A stretch of 64,000 bases of DNA from Gnetum montanum. Taxonomy: Eukaryota; Streptophyta; Gnetopsida; Gnetales; Gnetaceae. This document shows positions 1 to 15,199 of this stretch, one piece after another. How positions within the stretch are numbered: the stretch's first letter is position 1; the number at the start of each line of letters is the position of its first letter. Where the stretch lies: positions 23,306 through 87,305 of the forward strand of contig MNCI01013723.1 in assembly GCA_015680685.1 (NCBI GenBank), in the 5' to 3' direction. The notes under the pieces were generated by a model that was given only the letters and a program-made list of their open reading frames with translations, was not told where the DNA came from and ran no database searches. The position numbers were made by a program, and so were the translations under genes.

Positions 1-1
1 A

Positions 2-1699
2 TCTCTACCCCGTAGCTCCATATCTTCTTTAGAGAATTTGTTGCATCAATTTGTCACCCGTTTCAAATACAATCTGAAACCTGAAGCCACATTAGATAGC
101 TTGATTCAAATTAAACAAGCGCCATTAGAGCCAGCGCAGAAATTTATCCAAAGGTGGAGTGCAACTTTAAATGAACTTCACGAACCTATCCCTGAAACAT
201 ATTTACTCACTATCCTCAAATCATCCATGAATGACTTTATTAAGTCAAAACTTTACTACTTGAAAGCTCGCACATTGAACCAAGCATTCGTACAAATCAA
301 AGACATAGAAGAAGCGGCACAATCAAGCAATGACCGAGCTTATGTGGCCTACAAAAACCAACATACTTGTAAGCAAAACACAACTAAGGCAATAGTAGTC
401 GCAATTACAAAAGCAACCAACTGGGGCCCAAAAGCTAAGCAACCTAAAGCCCTAGCTAACAAAGCCACCAAATTTGACGCCAACTCACCTACATCGACAG
501 GGGCCACCCCAAAACCCAACTTTCACTGCAAGGACTGCTCAAAGCATACACCACTACCGATGCAACCCTCTCAACTATTGGAGAAACTCTTGAAAGCTGG
601 GAAAATCCAACACAAACACGTGTTAGAGATTACACGCCAAAAACATGACAGGTACTGTGAGCTACTAAGGAACCCCACCTTAGCAGTACCAAATGAGCCT
701 CTAGTCCCACAACATTTTAAATTGGACCAATACTGTCATTACCATCAAATGGCTGGTCACAATACAGACAACTTTCGTGCCTTGCAAGATGACCTGCAGG
801 GAATGATAGAAGAAGGCCAAGTAGTGATTGACATGGCAAGTCAATCCAACATAGACGATGCCTCCTATGTCATAAACTCAATTAGCATAGGTGGAAAGCC
901 CAAACTTGTGCNAAAGAGTCCTCCCTTTGTTATCAAGGTACCACCCCAGGCACCCACAACACCCTTTGTGGTCAAGGTTCCACAGAAATCGTCTGCTAAG
1001 ATGTTAAACTGACATGACGCAGCAACAAAAACTGTTAAGCAACCTTTCGTCACAAGAGTGCCACAACGAGATGACCCCTCACCTACCCAAAGCCCAATAG
1101 TGGACAAAATCTCGATCCCTCCTCTTCCAAGGGTTGACCCCACTAGCAACCTGACTAGGCCCACCAAATGGGAACGTAAGCACCTCACAACTCTCATAAC
1201 CAAAGCAAAGGCCACAACTAGCAAACAACAACTGAACACTGGGGCCCCTACCCCTAAGCAAACCAAGCCTAAGTCCCCCTCCCGAGAGGTCTATCTCTCA
1301 AGCTTCACGGAGGAAGTTAAAACCAACACAATAGCTAATGACAAGGACTTCGTAGCTGCACTAACCCAAGTAAAACAAGCGCTAAAACAGAAGAACACAA
1401 TGATGAGTTTGTACGATCTGGTCATGACTTCAACCACTCACCACGAAGCCTTGTCTCAAATGTTAGCATCCATTCCTGTTACAGAGGACATCCCCGCAAA
1501 CGAAGAATCCATCCGCGCAACGATTTCGCAACAGATACAACAAGGATTAGGTTCAACAACCTTAGCCTTTTGTGATAATGCAGTTAAAGTCAACCCCAAC
1601 AAGGGGAAGTCACTACAGCTCCACTATCCATTAGCATTTGTGTTGGGCAATGCATCATCCGCAGAGTGCATGTTGACGATGGTGCAGCAACGAACGTAG
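2..1699 (+). pseudogene. gag: Gag of element W (capsid domain and Cys/His motif), one in-frame stop
   Basis: The frame is open from base 2 to a TGA at 1010-1012 and continues in the same frame to 1699. The TGA is what a CGA arginine codon becomes after C-to-T change. The N-terminal part has the usual retrotransposon Gag pattern: LENLLHQFVTRF, then a helix-rich stretch ending in QAFVQIKDIEEAA. A Cys/His motif, CHYHQMAGHNTDNF, lies near 752-793, with Phe where a final Cys would be expected. The second part is a proline- and threonine-rich linker that runs up to the protease. Gag assembles the cytoplasmic particle that packages element RNA. The true start lies upstream of the window. One base at 912 is undetermined. 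Confidence 0.75.
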
Positions 1700-2277
1700 T
1701 CCTGTACTCCGTCATCGACAAGCTAGGCCTGGCAGATGAAATCAGGCCAACCAAAACCACATGTCTAAAATCCTTCAATGGATCACATGTCACGGTCAAG
1801 GGTACAATAAACTTAGCCTTTGTAGCGGGAGAGCAATTCCCCACTAGCGCAGATTTCACTGTCATAGAGGAGATGCCAGGTTTCAACATGATTCTAGTTA
1901 GGGCTTGGCTAGCTCAACTAAGGGCCATCTCCTCTCCCATCCACCAAGAAATCCACCTTCCATACGAAGGTGGTCAAGTTATCATCCATGGTGATAACGT
2001 TTCCTCTTCGACTATCCACGACATAGACATGGTGCAAGTTTTGGAAGAAGAGTTTCTTAATGATACACCTATGACAACCAACACAACCCTTAAGGCTAAC
2101 ACACCCAAACGAGTGGTTGAAGCTGACAACCCCCCAAAGGATCCTAAACCTTGCATGCTCCCTAATCCATGCCTAGTTAGGAAGCAACTACATGACCAAG
2201 ACTCTCCCTTGGCTGAAAATGTGCTTGATGCTTGTCTACCTTCTGAGACATTCGTGCATAGATGCGCTTCATCATGA
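1640..2277 (+). pseudogene. Aspartic protease of element W
   Basis: After a frameshift between about 1640 and 1670 the frame moves relative to gag and reads HVDDGAATNVV. This corresponds to the D-[ND]-G-[SA] active site of plant Ty3/gypsy proteases. It continues with a typical core: LGLADEIRPT, FNGSHVTVKG, then GFNMILVRAWL in place of the usual YNMLLGRPWL, so the flap-side glycine is lost. The last 80 or so codons are a hydrophilic linker without RT motifs, and the frame stops at 2275-2277. The enzyme would cleave the Gag-Pol precursor. The catalytic Asp is present, but the frameshift and missing pol make this copy inactive for transposition on its own. Confidence 0.7.
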
Positions 2278-3168
2278 TGACAAGGTATCACGTTTTTCTT
2301 GACGCATGTGACTGGGTTAATCAATCCATTCATAAGTACATTCCCGACTCCCAATGCATCCCCTATTTCCCCATCATATTCCCCTTAGCCTATTCAATTA
2401 TCCCCTCCTTGATATGTTCCATTCATCTCAAAACTCTTGATACACTGTTGCACACTATAACTCTCTAAGCAGTTGCGACGCAAAACATGATACACAGTAC
2501 ATGATGCAAAATGCAAGTGCTCAAACACGAGCACGGCACAAAAAGCAAGCTCTTTCAAAAAGACCAAAACGAAAAAAAAATAACAAAGAAAAGAAAAAGA
2601 AAACAAAAAAAAATGGTTAAGGAGGAAAATGCATGGAAAAGGTCTTCAAGACCTCGTTAACATCATAAACAAAAGACTATTGGCCATTCTCATACAAGCC
2701 CCAGGCGAGAAGGCAATTGTCTTGAAAAACAGTTACACTTGTGTCTCAAAGAGACCATGTTGCACATCACTGCGTGGCTTTGGCTGTTTACAACGGGCCC
2801 CGAAAATACTCTATGAGAGTCCTGTTTCTCCAAAGAACACACCTCCTATCTCTTGGTTCTGAGTCTGCCGAAAAAAACCAGCTGTTGACATGGACCAAAT
2901 GACATAACTTGTGCATAAGAGAGCATTCCCCTCCCACAAATCCCAGCAGAAATCATCGCCCTTAACCTCCTAGCCTCCCTGGTTACAACTGATTCCCTTG
3001 CATCTTCAACCACATTCCCTCAATCCCATGTACTTTTGAAAACGGTGCGATAACATCCAGCCAAGGGTTGATGGTTAATGTTTGATGCTTTGTTTTTTCA
3101 TGGTGTTTGCACTTCTTTGTCGACGCCTCTCAGGTGGATTCCTCCAGACGTCAACAAAGAGGGGCCAA
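2278..3168 (+). other. Non-coding segment of W between protease and 3' LTR
   Basis: No RT or integrase motif is visible in any frame. The stretch holds an A-rich tract (about 2566-2612) and an open frame at 2629-2862 whose product I do not recognise. It ends in the purine tract at 3156-3164 (AAAGAGGGG). That tract lies next to the proposed LTR start and would be the polypurine tract priming plus-strand DNA. Confidence 0.55.
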
Positions 3169-5736
<2,568 letters not shown>

Positions 5737-5879
5737 CTAATGATTATCCTGTCATCATTAAGTCCGCCTTGCTAAGTGGAGGAAAGCATTTACCTAGTCT
5801 CATAATAAATTCATGGTAATTGACTTCTTCATGTGTCAACATTGCATATACATAGACTTGAGTGCTAGGCCTTGACATA

Positions 5880-6540
5880 TACTTTAATGAAGACTTAATC
5901 TTAACATGTGGGACATGATCAAGAATGAGATCATTCATCTCTTACAAGCAAGTTTCATTGCACCCATTTTAAACAATGGTTGGATTAGTCAAACTATAGT
6001 TGCACAAAAGAAATGAATGAAGAGTCTATGTTGACTCTAGGTTATTGAACACTGCTACATTTAAGGACCATTTTTTATTACCATTTGTGAACTAGATATT
6101 GGATAACATCTTTGGCTAGGATTACTATAGTTTTCTTCATGGGTACTATGGTTACAATTAAATGAGCATAGTAGTGGAGGACCAGGGCAAGACTACCTTC
6201 ATTTATTCATGGAAAATATTTGGTCTCAAGCATATGCCCTTTGGATTATGCAATGCATTGACCACATTTCAATAGTGGGTGATGTTAGTGTTCTAGGATT
6301 ACATAGGGAAGAGTGCGGAAGTCTTCATGGATGATGTTTTTAGATATGGTAAAACATTTAAGAAAATCCTAGCCCAGCTTGGAGCTTTTTAACATGATTA
6401 CTACCAGGTAAACTTGTTTCTAAAGTGGAAGAAAAGCCAATTGATGGTGATTGAGGGCATAGTCCTTGGTCACAAAGTCTCCAAGAGGAAAACTAAAGTT
6501 AATCCTAAAAAGATTCACATCATCAAAAATATGACATAGA
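5880..6540 (+). pseudogene. pol: Reverse transcriptase domain of element B
   Basis: The reading starts with IKNEIIHLLQASFIAPI and continues through KDHFLLPFVN and EDQGKTTFIYSW. Then come HMPFGLCNALTTFQ and the catalytic EVFMDDV near 6325, and it ends in GHKVSKRKTKVNPKKI. These are the ordered motifs of a Ty3/gypsy RT palm. The FMDD aspartates survive, while at least four in-frame stops and a frameshift interrupt the rest. One stop lies in the tryptophan-adjacent position after TTFQ. The product would copy element RNA into DNA in the particle. The Tat/Athila grouping is my reading of the LPF-D and MPFGLCNAP-type motifs. Confidence 0.8.
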
Positions 6541-6584
6541 TTTTCATGATAGTAAAGGAGGTGTGAGCTGTCCTTGGCTATAGA

Positions 6585-7130
6585 ATCTATTACCATAGAT
6601 TTATTAAAGATTATTCTAGAATATTTGGATCATTATTTAAGCTAACAAAGAAGGATGTTCCATTTGTGTGGAAGAAGACATGTGAAAATGCCTTCTAATA
6701 TCTAAAGGAAAGATTAATGCAAATCCTAGTGTTGTAGAATCCTAACTGGACTTAACCCTTTCATATCATGAGACATGCTTTAATTTTGCATTAGGTGTAG
6801 TTCTGATCAAATTTGATAGGAAGAAGAGACTTTACTGCATTCATTGTGCCAGTTGAAACATCATAGGGCTACAACTGAATTACACTACCACAGAAAAAGC
6901 TTATGACCATTATCTTTGCACTTTAAAAATTTAGGCATTATGTGCTTGGGGGAAAGGTTTTCATCCATACTAATCATAGTGCAATCTAGTTCTTCATGAA
7001 TAGATTGGGTGTTAGTTTATATGTGATTCAATGGTTGGTTCTATTGTAGCAGTTTGATCTTCACATGATTAATCACAAGGAAGTTGAAAACATGGTGGCG
7101 AATCATTTGTTAAGACTATGGATTGACAAC
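6585..7130 (+). pseudogene. pol: RT connection and RNase H region of element B
   Basis: YHRFIKDYSRIFGSLFKL at about 6590-6645 is the RT thumb/connection motif of gypsy elements. It is followed by KDVPFVWKKTCENAF. An RNase H-like stretch follows with LQLNYTTTEKA, the conserved Tyr-Thr-Thr-Thr-Glu-Lys segment that includes a catalytic Glu. The first catalytic Asp region is obscured by stops and frameshifts near 6750-6800. The domain would remove template RNA during reverse transcription. Confidence 0.65.
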
Positions 7131-7229
7131 AAAGAGGAAGGTGTGTTCTTGATAACTTCCATGATGATTATGTTTGTAGGACCATCTTCAACATTAGAAA
7201 TGAATGGGACTACACATGGTATGCAGATA

Positions 7230-7920
7230 TTCTTAATTACCTAGTGGTCCAAAAGTCATCTTCTAGGTTGAACAAAGGAAGGATTTAATGATTGCAACAC
7301 CAAGTAAAACCTTAGTTGCTCACCAAAGAGAATCTCTACAAGAGATGCCCTAATGGTCTCATGAGGTAGTGTATTCCTAAAGAGAGTCAAGTAATCATCT
7401 TGACTCACACATACCATGGTGCTTAAGGTTGACACTATGCTAGAAAAGGAATTGCAACAAAGCTACTACTTATAAGCTATTTTTGTCCCACCATGTTTCA
7501 TGATGCTTAAAACTTTGTATAATATTATGATAAGTGTTAGTGGGAGGGGGTTATATCCTCAAGTATGAAGGATCTATAATAATGAATCTAATCTCTTGAG
7601 CCCTTCAATATGTAGGGGATTAATTCATTAGTTCTATTACTTTGACTTCCAATGAAAAACCATACATTATTGTATGTGTTGACTACTATATGAAGTGGGC
7701 AGAAGTTGCTACCTTTAAAGACTATTCATAATCCATTGTAGAAGAACCTTATTGGCTATACACCATTTGAGTTGGTATATGGATAGGTTCCATGATTTCC
7801 TATTGATCTCGAAATGAAAACCTTGGGTAGTGTAGCCAATTTTGATATGACCTTGGATTTTTCATAAAAAGATAGATTGATTAACCTCAATCTTCTTGAT
7901 AAGAATCGTAGAATTTCCTT
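7230..7920 (+). pseudogene. pol: Integrase of element B, first part, cut by element A
   Basis: EKPYIIVCVDYYMKWAEVATF at about 7660-7720 is the integrase core strand carrying the V-D-Y and K-W-A-E motifs. IGYTPFELVYG near 7755 marks the end of the core. LLDKNRR follows just before the break at 7920. Most of the domain is interrupted by stops. The C-terminal part is found at 22021-22319, across the 14.1-kb insertion of A. Confidence 0.7.
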
Positions 7921-8935
7921 TGATATAGGTTTACCTAGGTGTGACCAATGGGATGATATCAAACAGAATGTAGTAAAATTTGGTCGTAAGCTTTGAAGAT
8001 GATGTTAAGTGTAATACTTACAATTGCACATGTGTCACAATCCCTTATGCGATAGGTACAACATCATAAATAGAAAGAAATAATAGCCACTAGTTATAAT
8101 CTCGATGGACCAACACCATACAGTACAGTTATGATCTCCTTAGATAAGGATGAATCATCACAACTTGATACGATAGAAATGAAATGGAAATAAAATAAAT
8201 AGTTTTTGGTATTTTAATGTTTTAAGGCATTTATGTCATGAATAAAAAGAAAAATCATTAGCTTTATTCACTATATAAACACTTACATTAACATCGATCA
8301 AATAGTTTCAGGCTACATAAGTAAGATAGTTATCTAAGAGAGTCTAGTTGCACTTGTAAAAGTGATGACTTAGAACACACATACAAAACAAAATAAAAAT
8401 AAAATTACATAAGGGAGGAGGATCTCTTCACACAAACTAGATTTCAAAATCTTAGATGTAATAAATACTATATCTATGTTATGTGTTAGAGCTCATCGTA
8501 AGTATTTATAATTTTTGCAATGTAATAATGAAGGTTCATCAACACCTAGGCATCAATAGACATCTATCAAGATAGCATTGACCAATTGGAGTATACTTTT
8601 GGCACTTGAGCTAAAACCTGGGTAAGTAGTAGGTCTGCTAATGTAGGGGAGTCAATGCACTCCCCCTGCTAGGATTCTATGTATTGACCTTGGATGATAT
8701 TTGAAATTCAAGGGAACATGTTGAAAGGACCTCAAGATGTTCAAATGATGTCAAAAATGTTCTAAGAAGATAGAGACATGCACAAAACCCAAAAGTGTGA
8801 TATGAGAAGTTGGTGAACATACTCGGGAGGTATAACCATAAACTAAACATGTTAGAACTATAAACATAGGATGCACAAAATGATTTCTAAATCCAAGGCT
8901 TATAATAAGCATACAAAATGTTGCTAGATGCCTCA
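7921..8935 (-). repeat. 3' LTR of element A
   Basis: It aligns by eye with 20771-22020 along its length, with many substitutions and several gaps. Examples are TTTGGTCGTAAGCTTTGAAG against TTTGGTCATAATCTTTGAAG, and ATCCAAGGCTTATAATAAGC against ATCCAAGGCTTAGAATAGAC. On the minus strand it starts TGAGGCATC at 8935. A short purine stretch, TAGAAAAGTGA, lies just upstream as a weak polypurine tract. Confidence 0.75.
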
Positions 8936-11900
8936 TCACTTTTCTACAATTGAGTAAAGTTAGTTCTATAAATTTAAATCTTGAGATAAAAAATAGGGAC
9001 TAAACACATGATAAGGCTAATGTAGAGGAATTAATAATGTTCAATAAAAATCATGAATATGTTATAATTTAAGCTAGTTATCTAATAAGTGCTAAGGGAT
9101 GATAGTTGAGAATATAATTCCTCTAACATACCTAATTAAACAAAAAAAGTTGGAAGTGTAGGGTGCAGACATGTAAAATCTTTGTAGTTATACCATAAGG
9201 TTTACTACCTTGGCCTCATGGATGGATTTCTACTGCATGTTATTAGCAACCTATGTCTTCTTCCATGTCATTTGTCTTAAAATCATCTTTTGTAAGCTTC
9301 TTTGGCAATTGTTCAAAAGATCTTATTGGGTGCATGCCTAACACAAAGATCAAGAGCATGAGTATCTACCTCTGGATCTCTCTCTTGAGGAAGTTCTCTT
9401 AGATATAGTTGTTAGTTTTGTAATTAATGTTGTTTCTCCTTTTCTTCTAGGATTTGTGGTTCTCTTGTAGGACCATAGACTGAATACTAATATCTCTTAA
9501 TCTTCTCCCAAATAGATCTATAGAAATTTGAGTGCAATCACCTAAGCATAATAAGTTGTGAAAATGCTAAATATCAAGTGAGATTCCCAAAGAATTACAC
9601 TACCATTGTAAAAAATGGTCATAGGAACAATGATAAGTATAACACTTAGGGTCATAGGAGAAACATAATCACAACTATTAAATCAAGGTATGCATGGGTA
9701 AGTAAAAACAAGGTGAAAATAATTTAAATAATCATCAAAATTACAAAGTACATACTTGAATTGATGCCTCTCCCACATGACTAAGGTACAAGACATCTAA
9801 CTTCAACTACACGAACAATGCCAATGAAAAAAATAAGAAAAAATGCTTAGGAAAATCCCAAAGAATCCAAATTGCACTTGAAACACCAAGGATTACATAG
9901 AAACAAGCAACAAAAGAAGTAAGAAGAATGAGATACCCAAAATTTTCTTGAATGACATTTGAACATATGGGATGTGAATCATAATGTTAAATTTTTTCGT
10001 TTTCATTATTCAAGAACTATGAAAAAGAGGGGTTAAAAATGGAAGGTAAAGAGAGTACCCTAAGGTTAAACAAACAAGCATACATGAGGTAAGTTGTAAG
10101 GGATTTTTATGATTAAACTTGGAAGCCTATCAAGTCAAAACCACATAAGTGAAAGATTAATTAAGTTCCTTATGTCATACAACCACTGGCATCTATGGGA
10201 GATAACCTTAAGATCACTCACTTACAATGTTAAATCACTAAGGATTCACAAGTAGGTCCTCCCAATAGTAGGTGCCTACCTTTCTCAACCTTGTGAAATC
10301 CATTAATGGGACACTTATGGATTCCCAACAACCATTGAAACATCAACATCAAATGCAAGACTATCTTCTTGGATGATCAAATCTCATTATCTACTTTGTC
10401 TAATCAACATCTTGTCACCCATAAAAATGCACAGAATGTAAAGGAAAAGATGAAGAATGAATGCTTGATAAGAGAAAGAAGGTGAAAGTGCAACATCATT
10501 GGATTCCTAACCAACCATTCAAGTAGCTCATGGGAGCACATCCTACACCCTGTGATAGATATGTTGCCACATCCCTTCACTGCTATTTGTTCACATAGTA
10601 GAAATAGATCTTCAAGTCTTCTTTTCAAGCATAAGATCACACCTATTACTAGTGTCATCTAGCCTTGATTATTCTACAATTTAACCATTGGTAAAATTGA
10701 ACCAAGTTAATGTATTGTGGACCATCTAGGAGTCAATATTTCAATTTGGTTTTCCTCCATCTATGCACGTATGTACAATAGGTTCTCTAAATTTGGCTTT
10801 ACCAAAAACCTCTTATTGATTCCTCTAGTTTCACTAATTGGTTCCAATCCTAATAGTGATTACAATGGCATGACCATACAATTGGATTCTCATGGTAGAT
10901 ATGATTATGATTTGGATCAAGAATTATGATCTTAATCCCAAAGAACAAATGGATTAAAAAATTGGGTAGAAGTACCATTTGACATTACCAAACTTCACTA
11001 AGAGAGAGGCTTCTAGGCCTTCTTAGTTATGGGTAGGAACGAAGTAAGAGATTGTCTTGGATCATTACATCTAAGGGTGAAATGATCTAGGAAATAGGCT
11101 AAACATGAGATAATCATGCTTGATTGACATCACACATGCTTTTCATGGATATTAGATCAACCTTCAATCTTGATCTTACTTTAAGTGATTATAGGATTGG
11201 TTTGGAATGGTAGAAATAACAATTTGCATGGACTACAAAGCTTGGAATAATATTATTTTTCTCATTATGTCTTCTTCTTCATTTCTTTCTTCTTTTTTTT
11301 TCTCCCTCATGAGTATATGGTTTATTGAATGGTGCATGAGAACTATGGAAATGATTAAAGTATTGTATCACCACTTGGAATCTTTAACAATGAGAATTCA
11401 TCCGTCACCACATGACATGCATAGGTTCATGAAAATCATAAATCTCTTATGATTGAGGCGATTAGGTATGGCAAGCATGTACACCTTGATCAAATCGTAC
11501 TAATCAGACCCATTGTAGTACTCACAAGAATCCTTGATAACACATCCTTTTCTTGCTAGTGACCAAACACTCTTCCAAGATTCTAGAGCTCAACCCATGT
11601 TTCCACTACTTACCCATGTTGCCAGTAGTAGTGGCTGCAATAATTTGCACTTTGAATCTTAACTCCTCGCTGAATTTGAGCTTGGTTCATTAATGATGGT
11701 AGAGAAAGAGTGGATGGATGGATTCTATTTCATAGACACTTTGAACTTGTTTGATACTCTTGCATTATCATCACATCTATAACTCATCCATTTACCATTG
11801 GCTTATTGGATGAGCATTCATAAAGCACATTAATAAATTTTCCATGTTTACATAAAATACACAAATGGATATAAAAATAAAAATTGATTAATTGTTAATA

Positions 11901-12109
11901 TCAAAAACAGATGCTCAGAAACATGCACATAAAATCATAGCAAAGTAAAAGAATAAAAAAAATTATAAAATGATATATTGTTAGATTCAAAAAATATGCA
12001 CACAAAAATACATACCTAACAAAAAAGCCATACGCTATCATGAAAGCCATTATGTGGAGGACTCTCCCTCCACAACTCAATTCAATCCTAATGCTTGACA
12101 ACCTTCTTT
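8936..12109 (-). other. 3' non-coding region of element A, inverted relative to B
   Basis: This region aligns by eye, in reverse complement, with B at 22330-23460 and 29341-31330 (the second half lies beyond G2). Examples are the pair around 10400-10700 and 29560-29850, and the pair around 11320-11660 and 22740-23100. The plus-strand open frames at 10717-10929 and 11207-11452 and the minus-strand frame at 10404-10658 have no recognisable domains. No gene is seen. Confidence 0.65.
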
Positions 12110-13105
12110 TTGATCAACATCACCGAATGGCTAAGGAGGTGACTGAGATGCTTCATAACATTCTAGGTGTTGAAATTATTGGATGAATTTAAAGTTGAAT
12201 TTTTTTCATTCTACTGGTGGATGCTTTACCTTTACCTTTATCTAAAGGAGTGAAAAATTCATTTGCTTGATTTTTAGAAACATAATATTCTTGGTTCTAT
12301 TTATTTGAAGATAGTGAGAAAGAAGGCAATGAGCATGAATCTTCACTAATTGTTATGTTCTTCTTTCTCTTACAAAAATGCTTTCATCTATGAAGTGATG
12401 AGTTTCATAGCATGGAAGGAACATGAATATTGTGGTGTTTCTCCATAGTTTATGATGTTAAAAAATGATGTTAGTACCTTGTAACAAGGGATTGAACATA
12501 TTTCCACTGTGGATGATTTAGATTTTCCTCTTTTAATGGCATAGACAGTTATGATGTACATTGTTGGACCTACGGTTGCTAAGATAATTATGGTGGGTAT
12601 GGCTAATAGTGATGGGGTGTTACATGAGGTATTTGATTTATAGCTTGATGAGTTTCATGGTAGGAAGGAGGATGACATGAGGATGATTATTGTGATGTAA
12701 AGGGAATACTCCATGATATCAAGATCCAAGGATTAGATTCCATTTCTTGTTGAAAATGTTATTGAAAAAATGAACTACAAGGATAAAGAATTTGATCATG
12801 GTAAGATCTCTTCCCCTTTGATTTACTTTGATTAATTCTACCTTATGATGTAACTACCTTCATAGTTTCTTTAACAACTTTATTTTCTAAATTATTAAGA
12901 CTTGATGTTATCTTTTAATTTAAGACGTTCCTATCCTTGTCAGCAACATTAGCAAGATTAGTCTTAGTTTTTTTTTTGTCTCAAGCTTTCTTGCACAAGG
13001 GCCTTAACAACATTAGGAGGTTAAATACTATATTCAACATTCTTTACATCCTTCTAACATTGGAAATTTACATTGGCTTCCTCTACATTAGCATGGTCAT
13101 GTCAT
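12110..13105 (-). pseudogene. gag: Gag of element A, C-terminal Pro/Gln-rich part
   Basis: On the minus strand, about 12400-12760 reads as a proline-, histidine- and glutamine-rich linker with several TAG codons at glutamine-like positions. A lysine-rich FTPLDKGKGKA segment lies near 12230. No protease, RT or integrase motif follows before the sequence becomes B-like 3' non-coding DNA at about 12100. The join therefore marks a large internal deletion of pol. Confidence 0.5.
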
Positions 13106-13954
13106 TGGTGTAAGGACACTTCTTCATTAGGATCCATGGAGACATCTTACCTAAGAGTTGAGTCTACACAGAAGATGTCTTGGGCTTAGAGGGAAAATCT
13201 TGTTGAGAGTGGAGATGTCTCAGGGAAGATGTCTCTCTAATAAAGGAGACATCTCACCCATTGAAGAGACATCTCTTAGAAATAGTAGACATCTCTTTCA
13301 AATGTTGGGATTTTATAAACAACCTTAGAAGGCTAGAGATGACCTATACGATCGAGAAACTTTAGAAATTGACTATTCCAAGTTGGGAAACAACCAAGAG
13401 AAGGTGAAAAAGATAGAAATATAATGAAAAGTCCAAGTTGAGCTTGTGGAAGGTTTTCTAGGTTTTTATCACATTTTCTTAATAAATATGTTGGTTTTCA
13501 TGCTTGTACAAGCATGGATAGAGTGAGGAGAAGTCTTGGTGAGAGTGCTTGAGTCAAGAAGAGCTTAGCAAGAGTGTGATACAACACAACAACTAAGTGT
13601 AGGTCTGGTTGTAGCTCCAGGGTCAATATGTGTGGATTGCCCTGTGTTCTTATTTCTTATTTACCTCTCTAATTTAAATCTTAGTTCCAAGTTGCAAAAG
13701 AAATTCTTTATCAATTATGTCTTGCATTGAGAATAGCCATTATGTGATTATAGAGCCTCATGCTATGCAACATCATTTGAGTGTTTTGATAGGTTTTGGA
13801 TGTTTTGTGGGTTTTATAAAACCTATTGTAATCTTCTAATTGAATAATTGAAGATAACTAGTTTTCTTATTTTCTAGAAAATTAATTATATTTTCATAAT
13901 ACCTGGATTTAGCATTTGAAGGTGATTTAATATTGGAGTGAACCTGCTCTAGTA
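13106..13954 (+). repeat. 5' LTR of G1
   Basis: It matches 18618-19541, for example in the AGACATCTC-rich block at 13180-13310. It lacks about 50 bp present near the start of the 3' copy. It ends CTCTAGTA, four bases before the primer-binding site. Confidence 0.85.
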
Positions 13955-13958
13955 TTAT

Positions 13959-13970
13959 TGGTATTTGAGC
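13959..13970 (+). other. Primer-binding site of G1
   Basis: TGGTATTTGAGC is a decayed form of TGGTATCAGAGC, the complement of the initiator methionine tRNA 3' end, as usual for plant chromoviruses. Confidence 0.7.
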
Positions 13971-14009
13971 TTTGTGTTAATTGTTGCTTAGATTTGGTTG
14001 AGAATTTTA

Positions 14010-15180
14010 TCTAGTTTAGGTTGGACCTAAGAAGAAATAGGTTCAAGCCTTGAATAGAGACATGAAGAGCATGAAGTTTGTCTTCTAGATGATGGTTGCT
14101 TCATTGGATGAAATTAGTGTAAATGTAGATAGAAATGTTGGTACTAGCCATATCTAGACATGTGTAGGTGATGAGTATGCATGTTTAGATGAAGAAGTTT
14201 TGCAACCAGGCAAAGATAGAGTAGATGATAAGGTAGAACAATCCCACTATGAGAGTGTAGGAATCCATCAACCAAGGATTCTATTCAGAGGAAATCTTCT
14301 TCCTCATATGAGAATTTTGAGGAGTCCAATGATGGTAACTACTTCTACAGGTAAGCTTGACATGAAAAATAAAGAAAGACTTGCTAGAGCATTCAGAAAT
14401 TTTGCCTAACTTTCATATGTGGAGTTGAAGACTTTTAATGATGTAGATGGCACCAATGATTTTTGAATTATTTGAAGATAATTAAGAAGCACTTTAAGTT
14501 GGAGGAGAAACCAAATAACTTGAGGGTACCTATTGCTAAATCTAGATTAGAAGGTATGGCTTCTACTTGGTGGGAAAGGGAGTTCTAAGGTTATGAAAGA
14601 CAAAATAGTCAATCCATCAAAGATTGAAATCTAATGAAATATATGTTAAAAAGAAAATTTGAATAATCTCATCAAAGACAAGAGACCATTATGATGTTAG
14701 AATTCCTAAGGAAAGTAATAGGGATGTCAAAGAATTCTACATTGAATTTTGTCATTTATTCCATCAAGCTAAAGTAAATTAGAAGGAGTATGAATAGGAT
14801 TCAATCTTTTCAGGAGGTCTAGAAATGGTGCATTAGCAGGAGTTGTATTTTTATGAGCCACAAACCTTTGATGAGGCTTATGATTTGGTACTCAAGGCTA
14901 AAAAGAAATCAAATGGATTTGGAAATAGGAGTAAACAAACTTCCAAGAGGAAGGAGAAGGGATCTAAATCTAAGGAGGGATCTAAGTCTAAATCTAAAGA
15001 TAAGGATGGCAGCCATGAAAAGAAGACTCAAAGAGGCAATGAGAAGGGCAAAGCCAAGAAGGACCAAGGTAAGGAAGGCAAGGGTCAAGGTAGTAGCTCA
15101 TCAAAAATCTAGTGCTTCAAGTGTGGAGAGTGGGTACACAAGCAATGGAAATGTCTACCTCACAAGGTAGCCAAGGGAAA
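14010..15180 (+). pseudogene. gag: Gag of G1 with CCHC zinc knuckle
   Basis: Recognisable parts are LEGMASTWWERE near 14550-14590 (the A-x-x-W-W motif of the gypsy Gag capsid) and a strongly Lys/Ser-charged linker (about 14895-15110). A zinc knuckle, CFKCGEWVHKQWKC, lies at about 15113-15154 and has the full CX2CX4HX4C spacing. A TAG precedes the knuckle, and other TAG and TAA codons break the capsid part. Gag would form the particle and bind RNA through the knuckle. The best open segments are 14200-14409 and 14843-15112. Confidence 0.75.
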
Positions 15181-15199
15181 ATATTTGCAAACCATGGAG

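Larger units (their letters stand above)
5737..7920 (+). mobile_element. Element B, left part: decayed Ty3/gypsy pol (Tat/Athila-like)
   Basis: This is a plus-strand pol remnant with RT, RNase H and integrase in gypsy order, broken by many stops. The frame is cut at 7920 by the LTR of element A and resumes at 22021, so A (with G1 nested inside) inserted into B. The left side is cut by element W. B also contains G2. That makes B the oldest layer I can resolve in the left half of the window. Confidence 0.75.
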